Shown in pieces: positions 8,384-17,673 of a stretch of DNA of 64,000 bases. The stretch's first letter is position 1. Every line of letters begins with the position of its first letter. The notes under the pieces are model-generated. The model worked only from the letters and a program-made list of their open reading frames with translations. It was not told the origin of the DNA and searched no databases. Origin of the DNA: Erythrobacter sp. F6033 (GTDB lineage Bacteria > Pseudomonadota > Alphaproteobacteria > Sphingomonadales > Sphingomonadaceae); NCBI RefSeq assembly GCF_023016005.1, contig NZ_JALKAZ010000001.1, positions 1,798,001 to 1,862,000 on the forward strand. Direction: 5' to 3'. Both the position numbers and the translations under genes were made by a program.

Positions 8384-10216
8384 TCAATTCCATTTGCTGC
8401 CCGCAGCGCGAGCGATTTTGCCATTTGATCCGTCCGCCTCTAAAAGCTTGGCGTCTGGGAATGCCTCCAATGTGGCTTTCACCAGCGGATCAGACAAGAT
8501 GCGGTTTCGCGCGGCGCTCGCTTCGGCTTGTTCTAACTCACGTAATGTCGGCTGCGCATCGCCCGTGCCTTTTTCGACCAACCACCGACGTTGCTTGATC
8601 TGGAACAAGGCGTCGCGAATTTCCGGTCCGGGATCGTCCGGAAAGTTATCCGCTTGTTCGTAAATCAACTTATCGGGGCCAAGTTCGATCACGCGCACCC
8701 GGCTGCGCATCAATTCTGCGACGTGCATTTTGCCCGAACGATCAACTTCATCGACCAATGCCGCCCAATCAAGCGCTCCACTGGATGCTGATGTCGAAGA
8801 CGCATCTGGGGCACTTCCATCGGCGGAAACCGCTGCGGGAGCTGGTCCGTTTTGCGCGATTTCTTCAATCCGCTTTGCCAGTTTCCCGGGGTCCGGCATT
8901 TCCGCGGCATGGAGAACGCGCAACAACGCCATCTGAAGCGAGACCAGCGGATCCGGCGCCTGCCTGACCTCTTCATGCCCTTTCAGCATCAGTTGCCAAA
9001 GGCGGTGAAGTTCGCCTGCGCCCAATTTCGCTGCAAACTCGCCCAATGCGGCGCGCTCTTCTTCGCTAGGGGCGTCCGCTTCTGCGCCTGATACCTGAGC
9101 GACTGTGATCTTGTGGACGATGTCCATCAGGGCGCGCATCAAGGCAAGGGGTTCGACGCCTAAAGAATATTGCTCATCAATCGCGGCAAGCAAAGCCTTT
9201 GCATCGCCTTCGAGCAGATGCGAGAGCAAGTGCCGCTGCGCGCTCTTATCCGCTAGGCCGAGCATATCTTGGACCCGGTCAGCAGTGACCTTGCTGTCCT
9301 CATCAAGATCGGCATGCGCGATCGCCTGATCCAAGATCGAAAGACCATCGCGCACTGAGCCTTCGGCAGAGGCTGCGATAATCCGCAGCGCCTCGTCTTC
9401 GGCCTCAACGCCTTCAAGCGCGCAGACCTTTCCGAAATGCGAAGCCAGCAAGTCAGACGGAATGCGCCGCAAATCGAAACGCTGAGTCCGGCTCAGAACA
9501 GTGACCGGTAGCTTTTCGACTTCGGTCGTCGCGAAAAGGAACTTCACATGGGCAGGAGGCTCTTCAAGCGTCTTAAGCAACGCATTGAATGCATTGCGCG
9601 AAAGCATGTGAACCTCATCGATGATGTATATCTTATAGCGCGCCGAAACCGCCGCATAACGGACCTGCTCAATAATATCGCGAACATCATCAACGCCGGT
9701 ATGCGAGGCAGCATCCATCTCGATAACATCAATGTGGCGGCCCTCGGCGATCGCGGTGCACGGCTCACATTGTCCGCATGGATCGATTGTCGGACCGCCC
9801 TCGCCGTCTAAGCCAACACAGTTGAGAGCTTTGGCAATGAGGCGCGCGGTTGAGGTTTTACCAACCCCGCGAACGCCAGTCATCAAAAACGCATGAGCCA
9901 GCCTGTCACGCTCGATCGCGTTGGCCAGCGTTCGCACCATCGGCTCTTGCCCGATAAGCTCAGAGAATGTTTGCGGCCGATATTTGCGCGCAAGCACACG
10001 GTAAGGCTGACTTGTGTCAGTCTCTGTCGCTTTAGGTGCCTCTTGAGGCGGAGCCGCTTCGGGCGCTTTTTCCGCCGCTGGTTCGGCTTTTGCAGGCTCC
10101 TCTGGAGCTGGTGCGGGATCACCAAACATTGAGTTCTGCCCGGCAGCCTCCAATTCGGCGGCAGTGGGCGTATTCTCTTCGCCGTTCTCGGTCAGATCTG
10201 GATCGGAATCAGTCAC
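8384..10216 (-). CDS. dnaX: DNA polymerase III subunit gamma/tau
   Basis: 610 residues. The clamp-loader core starts at YRVLARKYRPQTFSELIGQ (about 72-90). Walker A is GVRGVGKT (114-121), the zinc-binding cysteines are Cys133, Cys147, Cys150 and Cys153, and Walker B is YIIDEVHM. The C-terminal part is the tau-like region that contacts the polymerase. About 70 N-terminal residues rich in Ala, Pro and Glu precede the conserved start. No clear slippery A-tract frameshift site was noticed, but I could not exclude one. The gene begins an operon with ebfC and a 2OG oxygenase; the SRP RNA lies just upstream. Confidence 0.96.
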   Translation of the reverse strand: MTDSDPDLTENGEENTPTAAELEAAGQNSMFGDPAPAPEEPAKAEPAAEKAPEAAPPQEAPKATETDTSQPYRVLARKYRPQTFSELIGQEPMVRTLANAIERDRLAHAFLMTGVRGVGKTSTARLIAKALNCVGLDGEGGPTIDPCGQCEPCTAIAEGRHIDVIEMDAASHTGVDDVRDIIEQVRYAAVSARYKIYIIDEVHMLSRNAFNALLKTLEEPPAHVKFLFATTEVEKLPVTVLSRTQRFDLRRIPSDLLASHFGKVCALEGVEAEDEALRIIAASAEGSVRDGLSILDQAIAHADLDEDSKVTADRVQDMLGLADKSAQRHLLSHLLEGDAKALLAAIDEQYSLGVEPLALMRALMDIVHKITVAQVSGAEADAPSEEERAALGEFAAKLGAGELHRLWQLMLKGHEEVRQAPDPLVSLQMALLRVLHAAEMPDPGKLAKRIEEIAQNGPAPAAVSADGSAPDASSTSASSGALDWAALVDEVDRSGKMHVAELMRSRVRVIELGPDKLIYEQADNFPDDPGPEIRDALFQIKQRRWLVEKGTGDAQPTLRELEQAEASAARNRILSDPLVKATLEAFPDAKLLEADGSNGKIARAAGSKWN

Positions 10217-10274
10217 ACGAACAGGCTAGGCGCTTGCGCGCCATTTGTCATTCGCATGATTGGGGAAAAATAAA

Positions 10275-10360
10275 GGAGCCGAGCGACCCGTCGCAATTCA
10301 CCTGGGCTGCTTCCTTCCGGACCTGACCCGGTGAGCGAACGCAAACGTCCACCCGACTCC
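10275..10360 (-). ncRNA. ffs: small bacterial signal recognition particle RNA (4.5S RNA)
   Basis: The minus strand carries the universal apical hairpin GGTCAGGTCCGGAAGGAAGC, including the GGAA tetraloop-proximal bulges that bind Ffh. The ends GGAGTCGGGT and GCTCGGCTCC pair over ten positions, giving the long single hairpin of the small bacterial SRP RNA. It lies just upstream of dnaX on the same strand, a frequent place for ffs. Exact ends may extend a few bases beyond the stem. Confidence 0.95.
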
Positions 10361-10429
10361 CGAACGCGCATATGGCGAGCTTTCATTGAGATTTCAACAC
10401 CGGAAATGCCGGCACAGATCGCAATGCGC

Positions 10430-10708
10430 TCACTTGAAATTATCGGCGTAGGCCTGAAGCTTAAGCGACTTTGGCGGCGTAGCGTGAACGCGCGCGGTTA
10501 TACCGTATTTTTCGGCATAGACTTTCGCAGCGTCTTTAGTTGGGAAATTCAGCTTCACCTGAGCCTGCGTATCGCCGCTTCCGGTCCAACCCATCAGAGG
10601 ATCCGGTCTACGTGCCTCGCTTTGCTCAAACTCAAGCACCCAAGTGTCTGTCTTGGCTTTGCCCGATTGCATCGCGCTTTTCGGTTGTTGGTAGATTCTT
10701 GCGGTCAT
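10430..10708 (-). CDS. ETC complex I subunit, NDUFS4-like accessory protein
   Basis: 92 residues beginning MTARIYQQPKSAMQSG, the typical start of the alphaproteobacterial homologue of the mitochondrial 18-kDa subunit NDUFS4. The conserved core includes WVLEFEQ, DPLMGWTGSGDTQAQVKL and the C-terminal AAKVYAEKYG followed by PKSLKLQAYADNF. It is a peripheral accessory subunit of respiratory NADH dehydrogenase. It follows hrpB by 20 bp at the end of the ispB-hrpB operon, away from any nuo cluster, which is usual for this gene in alphaproteobacteria. The ATG at 10708 was preferred over a much longer open frame that overlaps hrpB. Confidence 0.92.
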   Translation of the reverse strand: MTARIYQQPKSAMQSGKAKTDTWVLEFEQSEARRPDPLMGWTGSGDTQAQVKLNFPTKDAAKVYAEKYGITARVHATPPKSLKLQAYADNFK

Positions 10709-10728
10709 GGGTATCCAGTAATGCAAAC

Positions 10729-13155
10729 CTAGCTTCGATTGAAGGCGTTTTTCGTCTTGAGGCTCGGCTTTTCCACCCATGGCTGATCGGGCCAGCGATG
10801 TTTGGGGTATCTGCCCTTCATATCCTTCGCGACATCGGACCAGCTCCCGCGCCAAAAGCCCGGCAAATCCCGCGTCGATTGAATTGGCCGTCCTGCAGGA
10901 CTGGTTAGCTTGAGCAAAAGCGGCGTGCTGCCGATCATCGGATGACGGTCTAGACCAAACAATGCCTGCACGCGGACCTCTATGCTCGGCGCATCGTCGC
11001 TGGCGTAGTCGACAGCATGGCTTGTCTGCGCTGGCGAAATGAATTTCTGCGGGGCGCGTTCGTCCAAAGCCTGCCTTGTGTCCCAATCCAACACCCCCAG
11101 CGCTGCTTCGGCGAACTGGTGCGCAGGAAGATTGAGGTCGCGGCGCCCTTCCAATAGAGGCGCAAGCCAAAGTTGAGCGCTATCAAGCAGCGCATCTTCG
11201 CTAAGCACACCGATGCCAGCGAAACACGCTCTAGCCAGAAATCCCTCGGGCAATAACGTCACCAGATCGTCGAGAGCTTTTTCAACAAGAATACTGACGA
11301 CCTGCGCCGCGTCTGGTTCGGGATCAGGGCCGCTCGAAATGGTGATCGCACCAAGCCGCTTCTCCAATCGCGTCTCAACCCGCTTTTCTTTTTCGTTCCA
11401 GCGTATTGTCGAGTGCTTTTCGATTCGATTCCGAAGCACAGTCTCAACTTCATGCGTGCTCATTTCAACCGCCGACGTGATCCGAGCTCCCTTAGCTTGA
11501 CCTTGAGCATCGGCGATCACGATCCATTCCGCTCTTGAAAGGGGTGACGCCGGGTCAAGTTGGAATCCTCTTCCGCCAGCTGTCAGCCATTGCTCGCCGC
11601 TCGCATCACGGCGTCTTGCAACGAAATCCGGTTTCGCCATTGCGACATGTAGCCCTGGATTTGAGAGTGGTTCTGCTTCCTTTTCCGCCAGAGATTGTGC
11701 GTGCTTGCTCCAGCGTTGCGCAAGGTTACGCGCGGCATCGGCCCGCTTGCCACGTTCACTCTTCCAGCGAGAGGCGCGTTGCAACAAATCTTCGCCGCGT
11801 CCGCCCAGCCCTCTCTCCTGCAGTAGCACTATGAGCTCCGCCACTTCGTGCGCTTCACCACTGCGTGCGCCAAACAGGACCGCCGCAGCCGACACTGGAT
11901 CGAGCGGAAGCCGCGCGATTTTCTCGCCCCAAGCTGTGATGCGGTTATTGGTATCGAGCGCTCCCATTGCGCGCAGACTGGCGTATCCAGTTTCTATTGA
12001 GGCGCTTGGCGGAGAATCCAGCCAAGCGAGCGAGACCGGGTCGACCGCACCCCACTTCGCGAGCTTGAGCAGGAGCGGCGCCAAATCTGCAGTTTCGATC
12101 TCGGGTGGAGAGAACTCCGGCCTCCCGCCATGCCCGCCCTCTTCCCAAAGACGATAGGCAATGCCCGGACCTTGACGAGCGGCGCGCCCTGCACGCTGGG
12201 TTGCAGCGGCCTGACTCGCTCTGTGGGTCACAAGATGGGTGGTGCCAGCCGCCCGATCAAACTCGGCATGGCGCGCGAGACCGCTGTCGACGACAATAGA
12301 TACGCCGTCCAGTGTCAATGAGGTCTCCGCAATGGCTGTTGCTAGGACAATCCGCCTCCGTCCATCTGGATCGCGCTTTATCGCAAGACGCTGTTCACGT
12401 GGCTCCACCTGCCCATGCAGAGGCAAAATTGGTGCTTCTGGAAGGCGCGTCTCCAGTCTCTCGCGAACTCGCTCGATTTCGCGAACGCCGGGAAGAAATG
12501 CGAGTATGTCTCCATCTTGATCACGCCAAGCAGTCATGACTCCACTTACGATCTGCTCCTCGACAGATTGCGAGGGATTGCTGCCAAGCCATTTGATTTC
12601 TAAAGGAAAGCTGCGCCCTTCGCTTTCGATGACTGGTGCCTCATCGCCAAGCAGCTGCGCGAAACGTGTGCCATCGATCGTCGCCGACATGACAAGCACG
12701 CGCAGATCTTCACGCAAAACGCTGCGCGTTTCCAATGCAAGCGCCAGTCCAAGGTCGCTGTCCAAATGCCGCTCATGCGCTTCGTCAAACAGAAGCGCGG
12801 ATACGCCAGGCAATTCCGGATCATCAACGAGCTTGTTCACCAAAATGGCTTCGGTCATCACGACAATGCGGGTTGTACCGGACACTTTCGTATCCAGCCG
12901 CGTCATATAGCCGACGGTTTCCCCCGGCTTTTCGCCAAGCATTTCGGCCATTCTTTCAGCGGCAGCACGCGCCGCAACGCGTCTGGGCGATGTAATAATG
13001 ATCTGACCTTCGCACCAATTTTCACTGATCAAGGCAGGCGCGACTGCAGTCGTCTTGCCTGCCCCAGGCGGGGCAATCAAGACAGCGGCCCCGCGCTTAG
13101 AAAGCGCGGCGCATATCTCCGGTAATACGGCGTGAATGGGAAGCAAGCGGGACAC
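10729..13155 (-). CDS. hrpB: ATP-dependent helicase HrpB (DEAH box)
   Basis: 808 residues, usual for HrpB. Walker A is APPGAGKTT (28-36) and motif II is DEAH at 124-127 within LLFDEAHERHLDSD. Motif III VMSATIDG, helicase C motifs TAIAETSLT and QRAGRAAR, the HA2 region and the HrpB C-terminal domain follow. It is a DEAH-box RNA/DNA helicase-like ATPase of unsettled cellular role. It lies 8 bp downstream of ispB and 20 bp upstream of the complex I subunit gene, so the three are likely one transcript. Confidence 0.95.
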   Translation of the reverse strand: MSRLLPIHAVLPEICAALSKRGAAVLIAPPGAGKTTAVAPALISENWCEGQIIITSPRRVAARAAAERMAEMLGEKPGETVGYMTRLDTKVSGTTRIVVMTEAILVNKLVDDPELPGVSALLFDEAHERHLDSDLGLALALETRSVLREDLRVLVMSATIDGTRFAQLLGDEAPVIESEGRSFPLEIKWLGSNPSQSVEEQIVSGVMTAWRDQDGDILAFLPGVREIERVRERLETRLPEAPILPLHGQVEPREQRLAIKRDPDGRRRIVLATAIAETSLTLDGVSIVVDSGLARHAEFDRAAGTTHLVTHRASQAAATQRAGRAARQGPGIAYRLWEEGGHGGRPEFSPPEIETADLAPLLLKLAKWGAVDPVSLAWLDSPPSASIETGYASLRAMGALDTNNRITAWGEKIARLPLDPVSAAAVLFGARSGEAHEVAELIVLLQERGLGGRGEDLLQRASRWKSERGKRADAARNLAQRWSKHAQSLAEKEAEPLSNPGLHVAMAKPDFVARRRDASGEQWLTAGGRGFQLDPASPLSRAEWIVIADAQGQAKGARITSAVEMSTHEVETVLRNRIEKHSTIRWNEKEKRVETRLEKRLGAITISSGPDPEPDAAQVVSILVEKALDDLVTLLPEGFLARACFAGIGVLSEDALLDSAQLWLAPLLEGRRDLNLPAHQFAEAALGVLDWDTRQALDERAPQKFISPAQTSHAVDYASDDAPSIEVRVQALFGLDRHPMIGSTPLLLKLTSPAGRPIQSTRDLPGFWRGSWSDVAKDMKGRYPKHRWPDQPWVEKPSLKTKNAFNRS

Positions 13156-13163
13156 CGCCCCGC

Positions 13164-14174
13164 TTAATAGCCCCGCGCTACAGCAAACTGCGCGGCTTCG
13201 CCCATCGCAGCACGCGCTTTGCTCTCGGGGAAGATCGAAATCGCATCAATTGCGCGTTGCGCGAAATGGCGCGCTTTCTCGCGCGTGTCTTCGACCGCAT
13301 TATGGCTGTCGATCAAGGTGATCGCATGTGCGAGGTCGGCGTCCGAAGTGCGGTGGCCCGAAATTGCCGCCTTCCAGAATTTGCGCTCTTCGTCGTCACC
13401 GCGAGCATGCGCGAGTATGACCGGCAAAGTCATCTTGCCTTCGCGGAAGTCATCACCCTGATCCTTGCCCATTTCGGCGGCTTCAGAATCGTAATCGATC
13501 GCGTCATCAACCAGTTGGAATGCAACGCCAAGATTGCGCCCATATTCCTCGAGTGCTCGCTCTTGCTCTTCGCTGCATTCCGCAACGACGGCGCTAATCT
13601 GGCTTGCTGCAGCAAAAAGTGCTGCGGTTTTCGCACCAATGATATGCAAATATTGCTCTTCGCTGGTCGATATCTGGCGCTGGGCGGAAAGCTGCGAAAC
13701 TTCCCCTTCTGCGATCACAGCACTCGCATGGCTCAATATCTTCAATACCTTGAGAGAGCCATCCTCGGTCATCAACTCGAATGCGCGGCTAAACAGAAAG
13801 TCACCGACCAAGACCGTAGCGGGATTGCCAAAGATGATGTTTGCCGCCGCTTTGCCGCGTCGCAGCTCGCTTCCATCGACTACATCATCATGCAGAAGTG
13901 TTGCCGTGTGGATGAATTCGACAGCAGCTGCCAGCTTGTGATGGCGCGTACCCTGATACCCAACCAGTTCTGCACCGGCGAGTGTGAGCATGGGGCGAAG
14001 CCGTTTGCCACCGCCTGAGATCAAATGACCTGCAAGTCTTGGAATAAGCGGGATTTCGCTCTGCATCCGGTCAAGAATTACGGAGTTCACCGAGTTCATG
14101 CCGTTGGCAGTCAATGACAGCATCGGGTCCAGCGTCGGATGCTTGCGAGGAAGAGGGACGACTTCTGCGCTCAT
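13164..14174 (-). CDS. ispB: polyprenyl diphosphate synthase (octa/decaprenyl type)
   Basis: 336 residues. The first aspartate-rich motif LLHDDVVDGSELRRGK has its Asp residues at 96, 97 and 100; the second is DDAID at 222-226 within FQLVDDAIDYD. The GGGKRLRP motif (54-61) binds isopentenyl diphosphate. The enzyme makes the long isoprenoid tail of ubiquinone. Chain length (Q8, Q9 or Q10) cannot be fixed from sequence; Q10 is common in Sphingomonadales. It is divergent from the chorismate mutase gene, 66 bp away, and heads an operon with hrpB. Confidence 0.93.
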   Translation of the reverse strand: MSAEVVPLPRKHPTLDPMLSLTANGMNSVNSVILDRMQSEIPLIPRLAGHLISGGGKRLRPMLTLAGAELVGYQGTRHHKLAAAVEFIHTATLLHDDVVDGSELRRGKAAANIIFGNPATVLVGDFLFSRAFELMTEDGSLKVLKILSHASAVIAEGEVSQLSAQRQISTSEEQYLHIIGAKTAALFAAASQISAVVAECSEEQERALEEYGRNLGVAFQLVDDAIDYDSEAAEMGKDQGDDFREGKMTLPVILAHARGDDEERKFWKAAISGHRTSDADLAHAITLIDSHNAVEDTREKARHFAQRAIDAISIFPESKARAAMGEAAQFAVARGY

Positions 14175-14240
14175 AAAAAGGCGCTTTGGGGCAGCGCCTT
14201 GTGCTTGGCAAGCGCAGATTTGCTGTTAGCTTTGCAAGCG

Positions 14241-14549
14241 ATGTCCGATGAAACGCACCAGCCGCCTGCCGACGATCCGCAATTGGCGATCTTCCGCAAG
14301 AGCATCGATAATATCGATGCCGCAATCATTCATATGCTCGCGGAGCGCTTTCGCATCACGCAAGCTGTGGGTGAGTATAAAGCAAGGGCGACACTCCCGC
14401 CGGCCGATCCTTCGCGCGAAAAACGACAGATTGAGCGGTTAAGGAAGCTATCCGAAGCCGCCGACCTCGACCCCGAGTTCAGCGAAAAGTTCCTGCGCTT
14501 CATTATCGAAGAGGTCATTCGCCACCACGAAAAGGCCCGCGAAGTATGA
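14241..14549 (+). CDS. chorismate mutase, AroQ class, monofunctional
   Basis: 102 residues, all-helical AroQ fold. The E. coli P-protein active-site residues can be matched by spacing: Arg19, Arg36, Lys47, Asp56, Arg59 and Glu60. It converts chorismate to prephenate, the branch to Phe and Tyr. The ATG at 14241 gives the usual length; the frame is open further upstream but that would run into the ispB promoter region. No prephenate dehydratase or dehydrogenase domain is attached. It ends 8 bp from a convergent lipoprotein gene. Confidence 0.93.
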   Translation: MSDETHQPPADDPQLAIFRKSIDNIDAAIIHMLAERFRITQAVGEYKARATLPPADPSREKRQIERLRKLSEAADLDPEFSEKFLRFIIEEVIRHHEKAREV

Positions 14550-14557
14550 CGTATTTT

Positions 14558-14965
14558 CTAATCGTCGACTGATTCTGGAGCAGGCGCGGGTATCCCATGA
14601 TTTTCCGGAAGCGCGGGAGAATCGGGTGGGATGGGTGTTCCATTTTCTAGCGACTCGAACACATCTTCCCGAGATCTGAGTGCTTCACGCCGTTCACGAA
14701 AAAGCCTTCGCTCGGCGCGAGTTAACCGCACCAGATTGCCGTTTTCATCCCGCATATATTCGGACGCCGGATATGGCCGGTCGTTATTCCCGCACTTAGG
14801 GTCGTTTTGTTTGCTGGCATCGCATTCCGGCCCGACTGGTCCGTTGTCAGTTTCCAATGCGCCGTACGGATTGTTGAAGACCGTCCGTGAGGAATCGAAA
14901 TTGGACCCTGCACATCCCGACAACGCCAGAACAAAGAGTCCAGCCAGTGCTACCCTGCATCGCAT
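14558..14965 (-). CDS. small lipoprotein of unknown function
   Basis: 135 residues. A signal peptide with lipobox LALSGC makes Cys18 the likely lipidation site. The mature part is hydrophilic: a Pro/Asn-rich stretch with ECDASKQNDPKCG (two cysteines that might form a disulfide), a charged helix rich in Arg and Glu, and a Pro-rich end. No known domain is recognised. It lies 71 bp downstream of the sensor kinase on the same strand and could be part of that transcript. Confidence 0.7.
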   Translation of the reverse strand: MRCRVALAGLFVLALSGCAGSNFDSSRTVFNNPYGALETDNGPVGPECDASKQNDPKCGNNDRPYPASEYMRDENGNLVRLTRAERRLFRERREALRSREDVFESLENGTPIPPDSPALPENHGIPAPAPESVDD

Positions 14966-15036
14966 ATCCAGTCCCCAAACAACTGATCGGTCCGCGAACC
15001 TCTGCCAGCACGCTTTAACTGCCTATGAATGGTGCT

Positions 15037-16452
15037 CTATGCCCTCGGCAGGCGAAGCTCCACCAGCAACCCACCAAGGTCCTCGCTCTCGCTAAGCGTA
15101 ACTCCGCCGCCGTAAATTTCGGCAACATCGCGCACAATAGCCAGGCCGAGGCCTGTACCGGGTTTACCCGTGTCCAGCCGTGCACCGCGATCAAAAATGC
15201 GGGCGCGTTCTTCCTCAGGAATCCCGGTGCCGTCATCCTCGACCCAGATTATGCATTCCGCGTTATCCGGCTGTGTATCGATAGTAACGAAAACACTCCC
15301 GCCGCCATATTTCGCCGCGTTCTCGATCAGATTGCCGAGGATCTCATCCAAATCCTGCCGCTCAATGGCGACCATCGTGTCTTTCTTGCCCGCAATGTCC
15401 AACCGTCCGCTTGGGTAGAGTCGCTCGACTGCGCGGCGCACGGCTTCGGCGCTGGCGCGAATATCCGTTCGCGCATGACCGACAGCCCGGCGTCCGACCG
15501 CCCTCGCCCGCGCAAGGTGGTGGTCGACGTGCCGCTGCATTGTGCGCGTTTCGCGGAACACCGCTTCGTTGAGGTCTGGCGATCGCGCGGTGGCCGCGTT
15601 AGTGAGAACCGTAAGCGGCGTCTTCAGCGCGTGCGCTAGATTGCCAGCGTGCGTGCGCGCCTCTTCGGCCTGCTTCTCCGAATGTTCGAGCAACCCGTTG
15701 AGCTCCTCCACAAGTGGTTGCACTTCTGTGGGCAAAGGCTCTGTAATCCGGTTTTCTCCGCTCGTCCTAAGGCGGGAAATTGCGGCACGAACACGGCGTA
15801 ATGGCTGCAGTCCATACCGAATTTGCAAAAGCGCCATCGCAATCAAGCCAAGGCCGAGGACCAGAAAACTCCAGATCAATATCGCCCGCACTTGCTGGAT
15901 TTGAGCGTCCATTTCTTCGGTCGCGCTTGCAACTGCAAAGGTCCAACGTGTTTCGCTACCAGGAAGAATAATCGTCCGCTCAGCGATCCTCAGCGGCTCA
16001 CCAGCAAATTGATCTGAATCATAAAAATGCGCATCATTGTCGAAATGATCGCCCCTCACCTCGATTGTTCGATCCCATAGGCTGCGTGATGGCCATGGTT
16101 CGGTTTCGCCGCCGCTGATCTGCCAATAAAAGCCGCTGTTAGGCTCCAGAAACCGTTGGTCTCCCAAGCTGCGGTAGAAATAAACATCGCCGAACGGATC
16201 GATTTCCGCCGATGCGATCATCGCGGTCAGAACATATTCGAGCTGTTCGTCGAAATTGCTGCGAACCTGACTGGCTAACGTCCGGTCAAGAGCCACACCA
16301 CCAAGCAGCAACAGCATAGTAATCCAGCCAGCCGCGATAAGCCCCATCCGGCGGGCAAGGCTGCCGCGACGGGGTTTGGGCGAAGGCGCATCGCCCTGAT
16401 GCGCCTCATCCACACCCTCAGCTCCGGACGAATCCGGCGCGGCAGCAGGCAT
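15037..16452 (-). CDS. sensor histidine kinase, PhoQ-like
   Basis: 471 residues. One membrane helix (about 36-55), a periplasmic sensor domain of about 130 residues, a second membrane helix (about 188-208), HAMP-like linker, then a HisKA domain with His274 in GNLAHALKTPL. The ATPase domain has the N box NLIENAAKYG, G1 VEDDGTGIPEEE and G2 GTGLGLAIV. It should phosphorylate the response regulator encoded 10 bp upstream. The ATG at 16452 was chosen because AAGGG precedes it and it clears the regulator stop; an ATG at 16512 would overlap that gene by 50 bp. The signal sensed is unknown. Confidence 0.92.
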   Translation of the reverse strand: MPAAAPDSSGAEGVDEAHQGDAPSPKPRRGSLARRMGLIAAGWITMLLLLGGVALDRTLASQVRSNFDEQLEYVLTAMIASAEIDPFGDVYFYRSLGDQRFLEPNSGFYWQISGGETEPWPSRSLWDRTIEVRGDHFDNDAHFYDSDQFAGEPLRIAERTIILPGSETRWTFAVASATEEMDAQIQQVRAILIWSFLVLGLGLIAMALLQIRYGLQPLRRVRAAISRLRTSGENRITEPLPTEVQPLVEELNGLLEHSEKQAEEARTHAGNLAHALKTPLTVLTNAATARSPDLNEAVFRETRTMQRHVDHHLARARAVGRRAVGHARTDIRASAEAVRRAVERLYPSGRLDIAGKKDTMVAIERQDLDEILGNLIENAAKYGGGSVFVTIDTQPDNAECIIWVEDDGTGIPEEERARIFDRGARLDTGKPGTGLGLAIVRDVAEIYGGGVTLSESEDLGGLLVELRLPRA

Positions 16453-16462
16453 ATTTGCGCCC

Positions 16463-17140
16463 TTACGCTCTTGGAGCGTCTGCGGGATCGTCGAGGCTGT
16501 AACCGAGGCCACGGATCGTAGTGATTACCTCTGCGCCAAGTTTCTTACGGATACGGGTGACAAAAACTTCAATCGTGTTCGAATCGCGATCAAAGTCCTG
16601 ATCATAAATGTGTTCGATTAACTCAGTCCGACTGACCACTTTGCCTTTGTGATGCATCAGGTAAGACAACAGCTTATATTCCTGTGCGGTCAGCTTCACG
16701 GGCTCGCCATCCAATGTGACACGGCCGGAGCGTGTATCCAGCCGGACGTTGCCAGCCGTCAGCTCCGAAGATGTGTTACCCGAAGCGCGGCGAATAAGCG
16801 CGCGCAGGCGGGCGATAAGCTCTTCGGTCTGGAATGGTTTGGCGAGATAGTCATCCGCGCCTGCATCCAGTCCGGCAACTTTATCGGACCAGCTGTCTCG
16901 CGCCGTCAGCACGAGAACCGGGAAATCGCGCCCCTCCTTGCGCCACATGCCGAGCACTGAAAGCCCGTCAATTTCGGGCAAGCCCAAGTCAAGGACGCAG
17001 GCATCATACTCTTCCGTGCTGCCAAGGAAGTGCCCGTCTTCACCATCGGTCGAGAGGTCCACGGCATAGCCGTTTTGCTCAAGCGTAGATTTCAATTGTT
17101 GGCCCAGTGTGGGCTCGTCTTCGACGATCAGGATGCGCAT
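16463..17140 (-). CDS. response regulator, OmpR/PhoP family
   Basis: 225 residues. A receiver domain with Asp51 as phospho-acceptor in CVLDLGLPEIDG, the acidic pair EDE at 8-10 and Lys in YLAKPF, is followed by a winged-helix DNA-binding domain ending GLGYSLDDP. The start MRILIVEDEP is standard; the longer frame adds 22 unrelated residues. With the kinase 10 bp downstream it forms a PhoP/PhoQ-like pair. A 6-bp inverted repeat GGGTGA/TCACCC at 17207-17224 lies between it and the PepSY-like gene and could be a regulatory site. Confidence 0.95.
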   Translation of the reverse strand: MRILIVEDEPTLGQQLKSTLEQNGYAVDLSTDGEDGHFLGSTEEYDACVLDLGLPEIDGLSVLGMWRKEGRDFPVLVLTARDSWSDKVAGLDAGADDYLAKPFQTEELIARLRALIRRASGNTSSELTAGNVRLDTRSGRVTLDGEPVKLTAQEYKLLSYLMHHKGKVVSRTELIEHIYDQDFDRDSNTIEVFVTRIRKKLGAEVITTIRGLGYSLDDPADAPRA

Positions 17141-17263
17141 AGTCCACCAGATTTCTGCAAATGAATTGAAAGGTTGGTGCGCTTTTGAGCGCATCGCGTC
17201 AAGCAAGGGTGATGTCTGTCACCCGTCGCTGTCCACCGGAGAGTTTTGAAGGAAATGAGCGCC

Positions 17264-17584
17264 CTATCTTGAACGGTTTATGATCCGCCCGCTTTTGGCA
17301 TCCACATCAACATATGTAACGCGGCCATCTTTGATGAATTTGAGGCGGTATGCCCGGGCGGTCGCATCATATGCCGGCCCGAGATACTCGCTGCCACGCA
17401 TACGCGGAAGAACCCTGCGCTCAATCTCGCGCAGTGAAAGCTGATTGCCCGCTTTCATTTCCTTGCGAGCCTGCCCCTGGTCGCTGCGAGATTGCTCTTG
17501 CATGCCGTTATGGGCAGCAGTCGCGGGAACGGCACCGTAAGATACCAGCGCAAACGCTGCAGCAAGACCAAGAAGATGTTTCAT
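17264..17584 (-). CDS. exported PepSY-like protein
   Basis: 106 residues with a signal peptide (MKHLLGLAAAFALVSYGAVPATAA). The C-terminal half, from LSLREIERRVLPRM to KDGRVTYVDVDAKSGRIINRSR, has the helix-then-beta pattern and G-x-I ending of a PepSY domain. Small periplasmic PepSY proteins often sit beside PhoPQ-type operons and may modulate the sensor. Here it is encoded upstream of the regulator on the same strand, 123 bp away. Confidence 0.78.
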   Translation of the reverse strand: MKHLLGLAAAFALVSYGAVPATAAHNGMQEQSRSDQGQARKEMKAGNQLSLREIERRVLPRMRGSEYLGPAYDATARAYRLKFIKDGRVTYVDVDAKSGRIINRSR

Positions 17585-17673
17585 AATGCGGTCATGCCTA
17601 AAGGAGGAGCGTTGAACAAGCTGTGAATGGCTACGTTGTCATGGGTTCAGCGTTGTATGCAAGCGTAATGCAA

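Noticed and set aside
17207..17226. A third copy of the composite repeat near the PhoP-like gene (TGTCACCCGT shared)
   Set aside because: Only ten bases match module A and there is no module B; it looks like an independent short palindrome.
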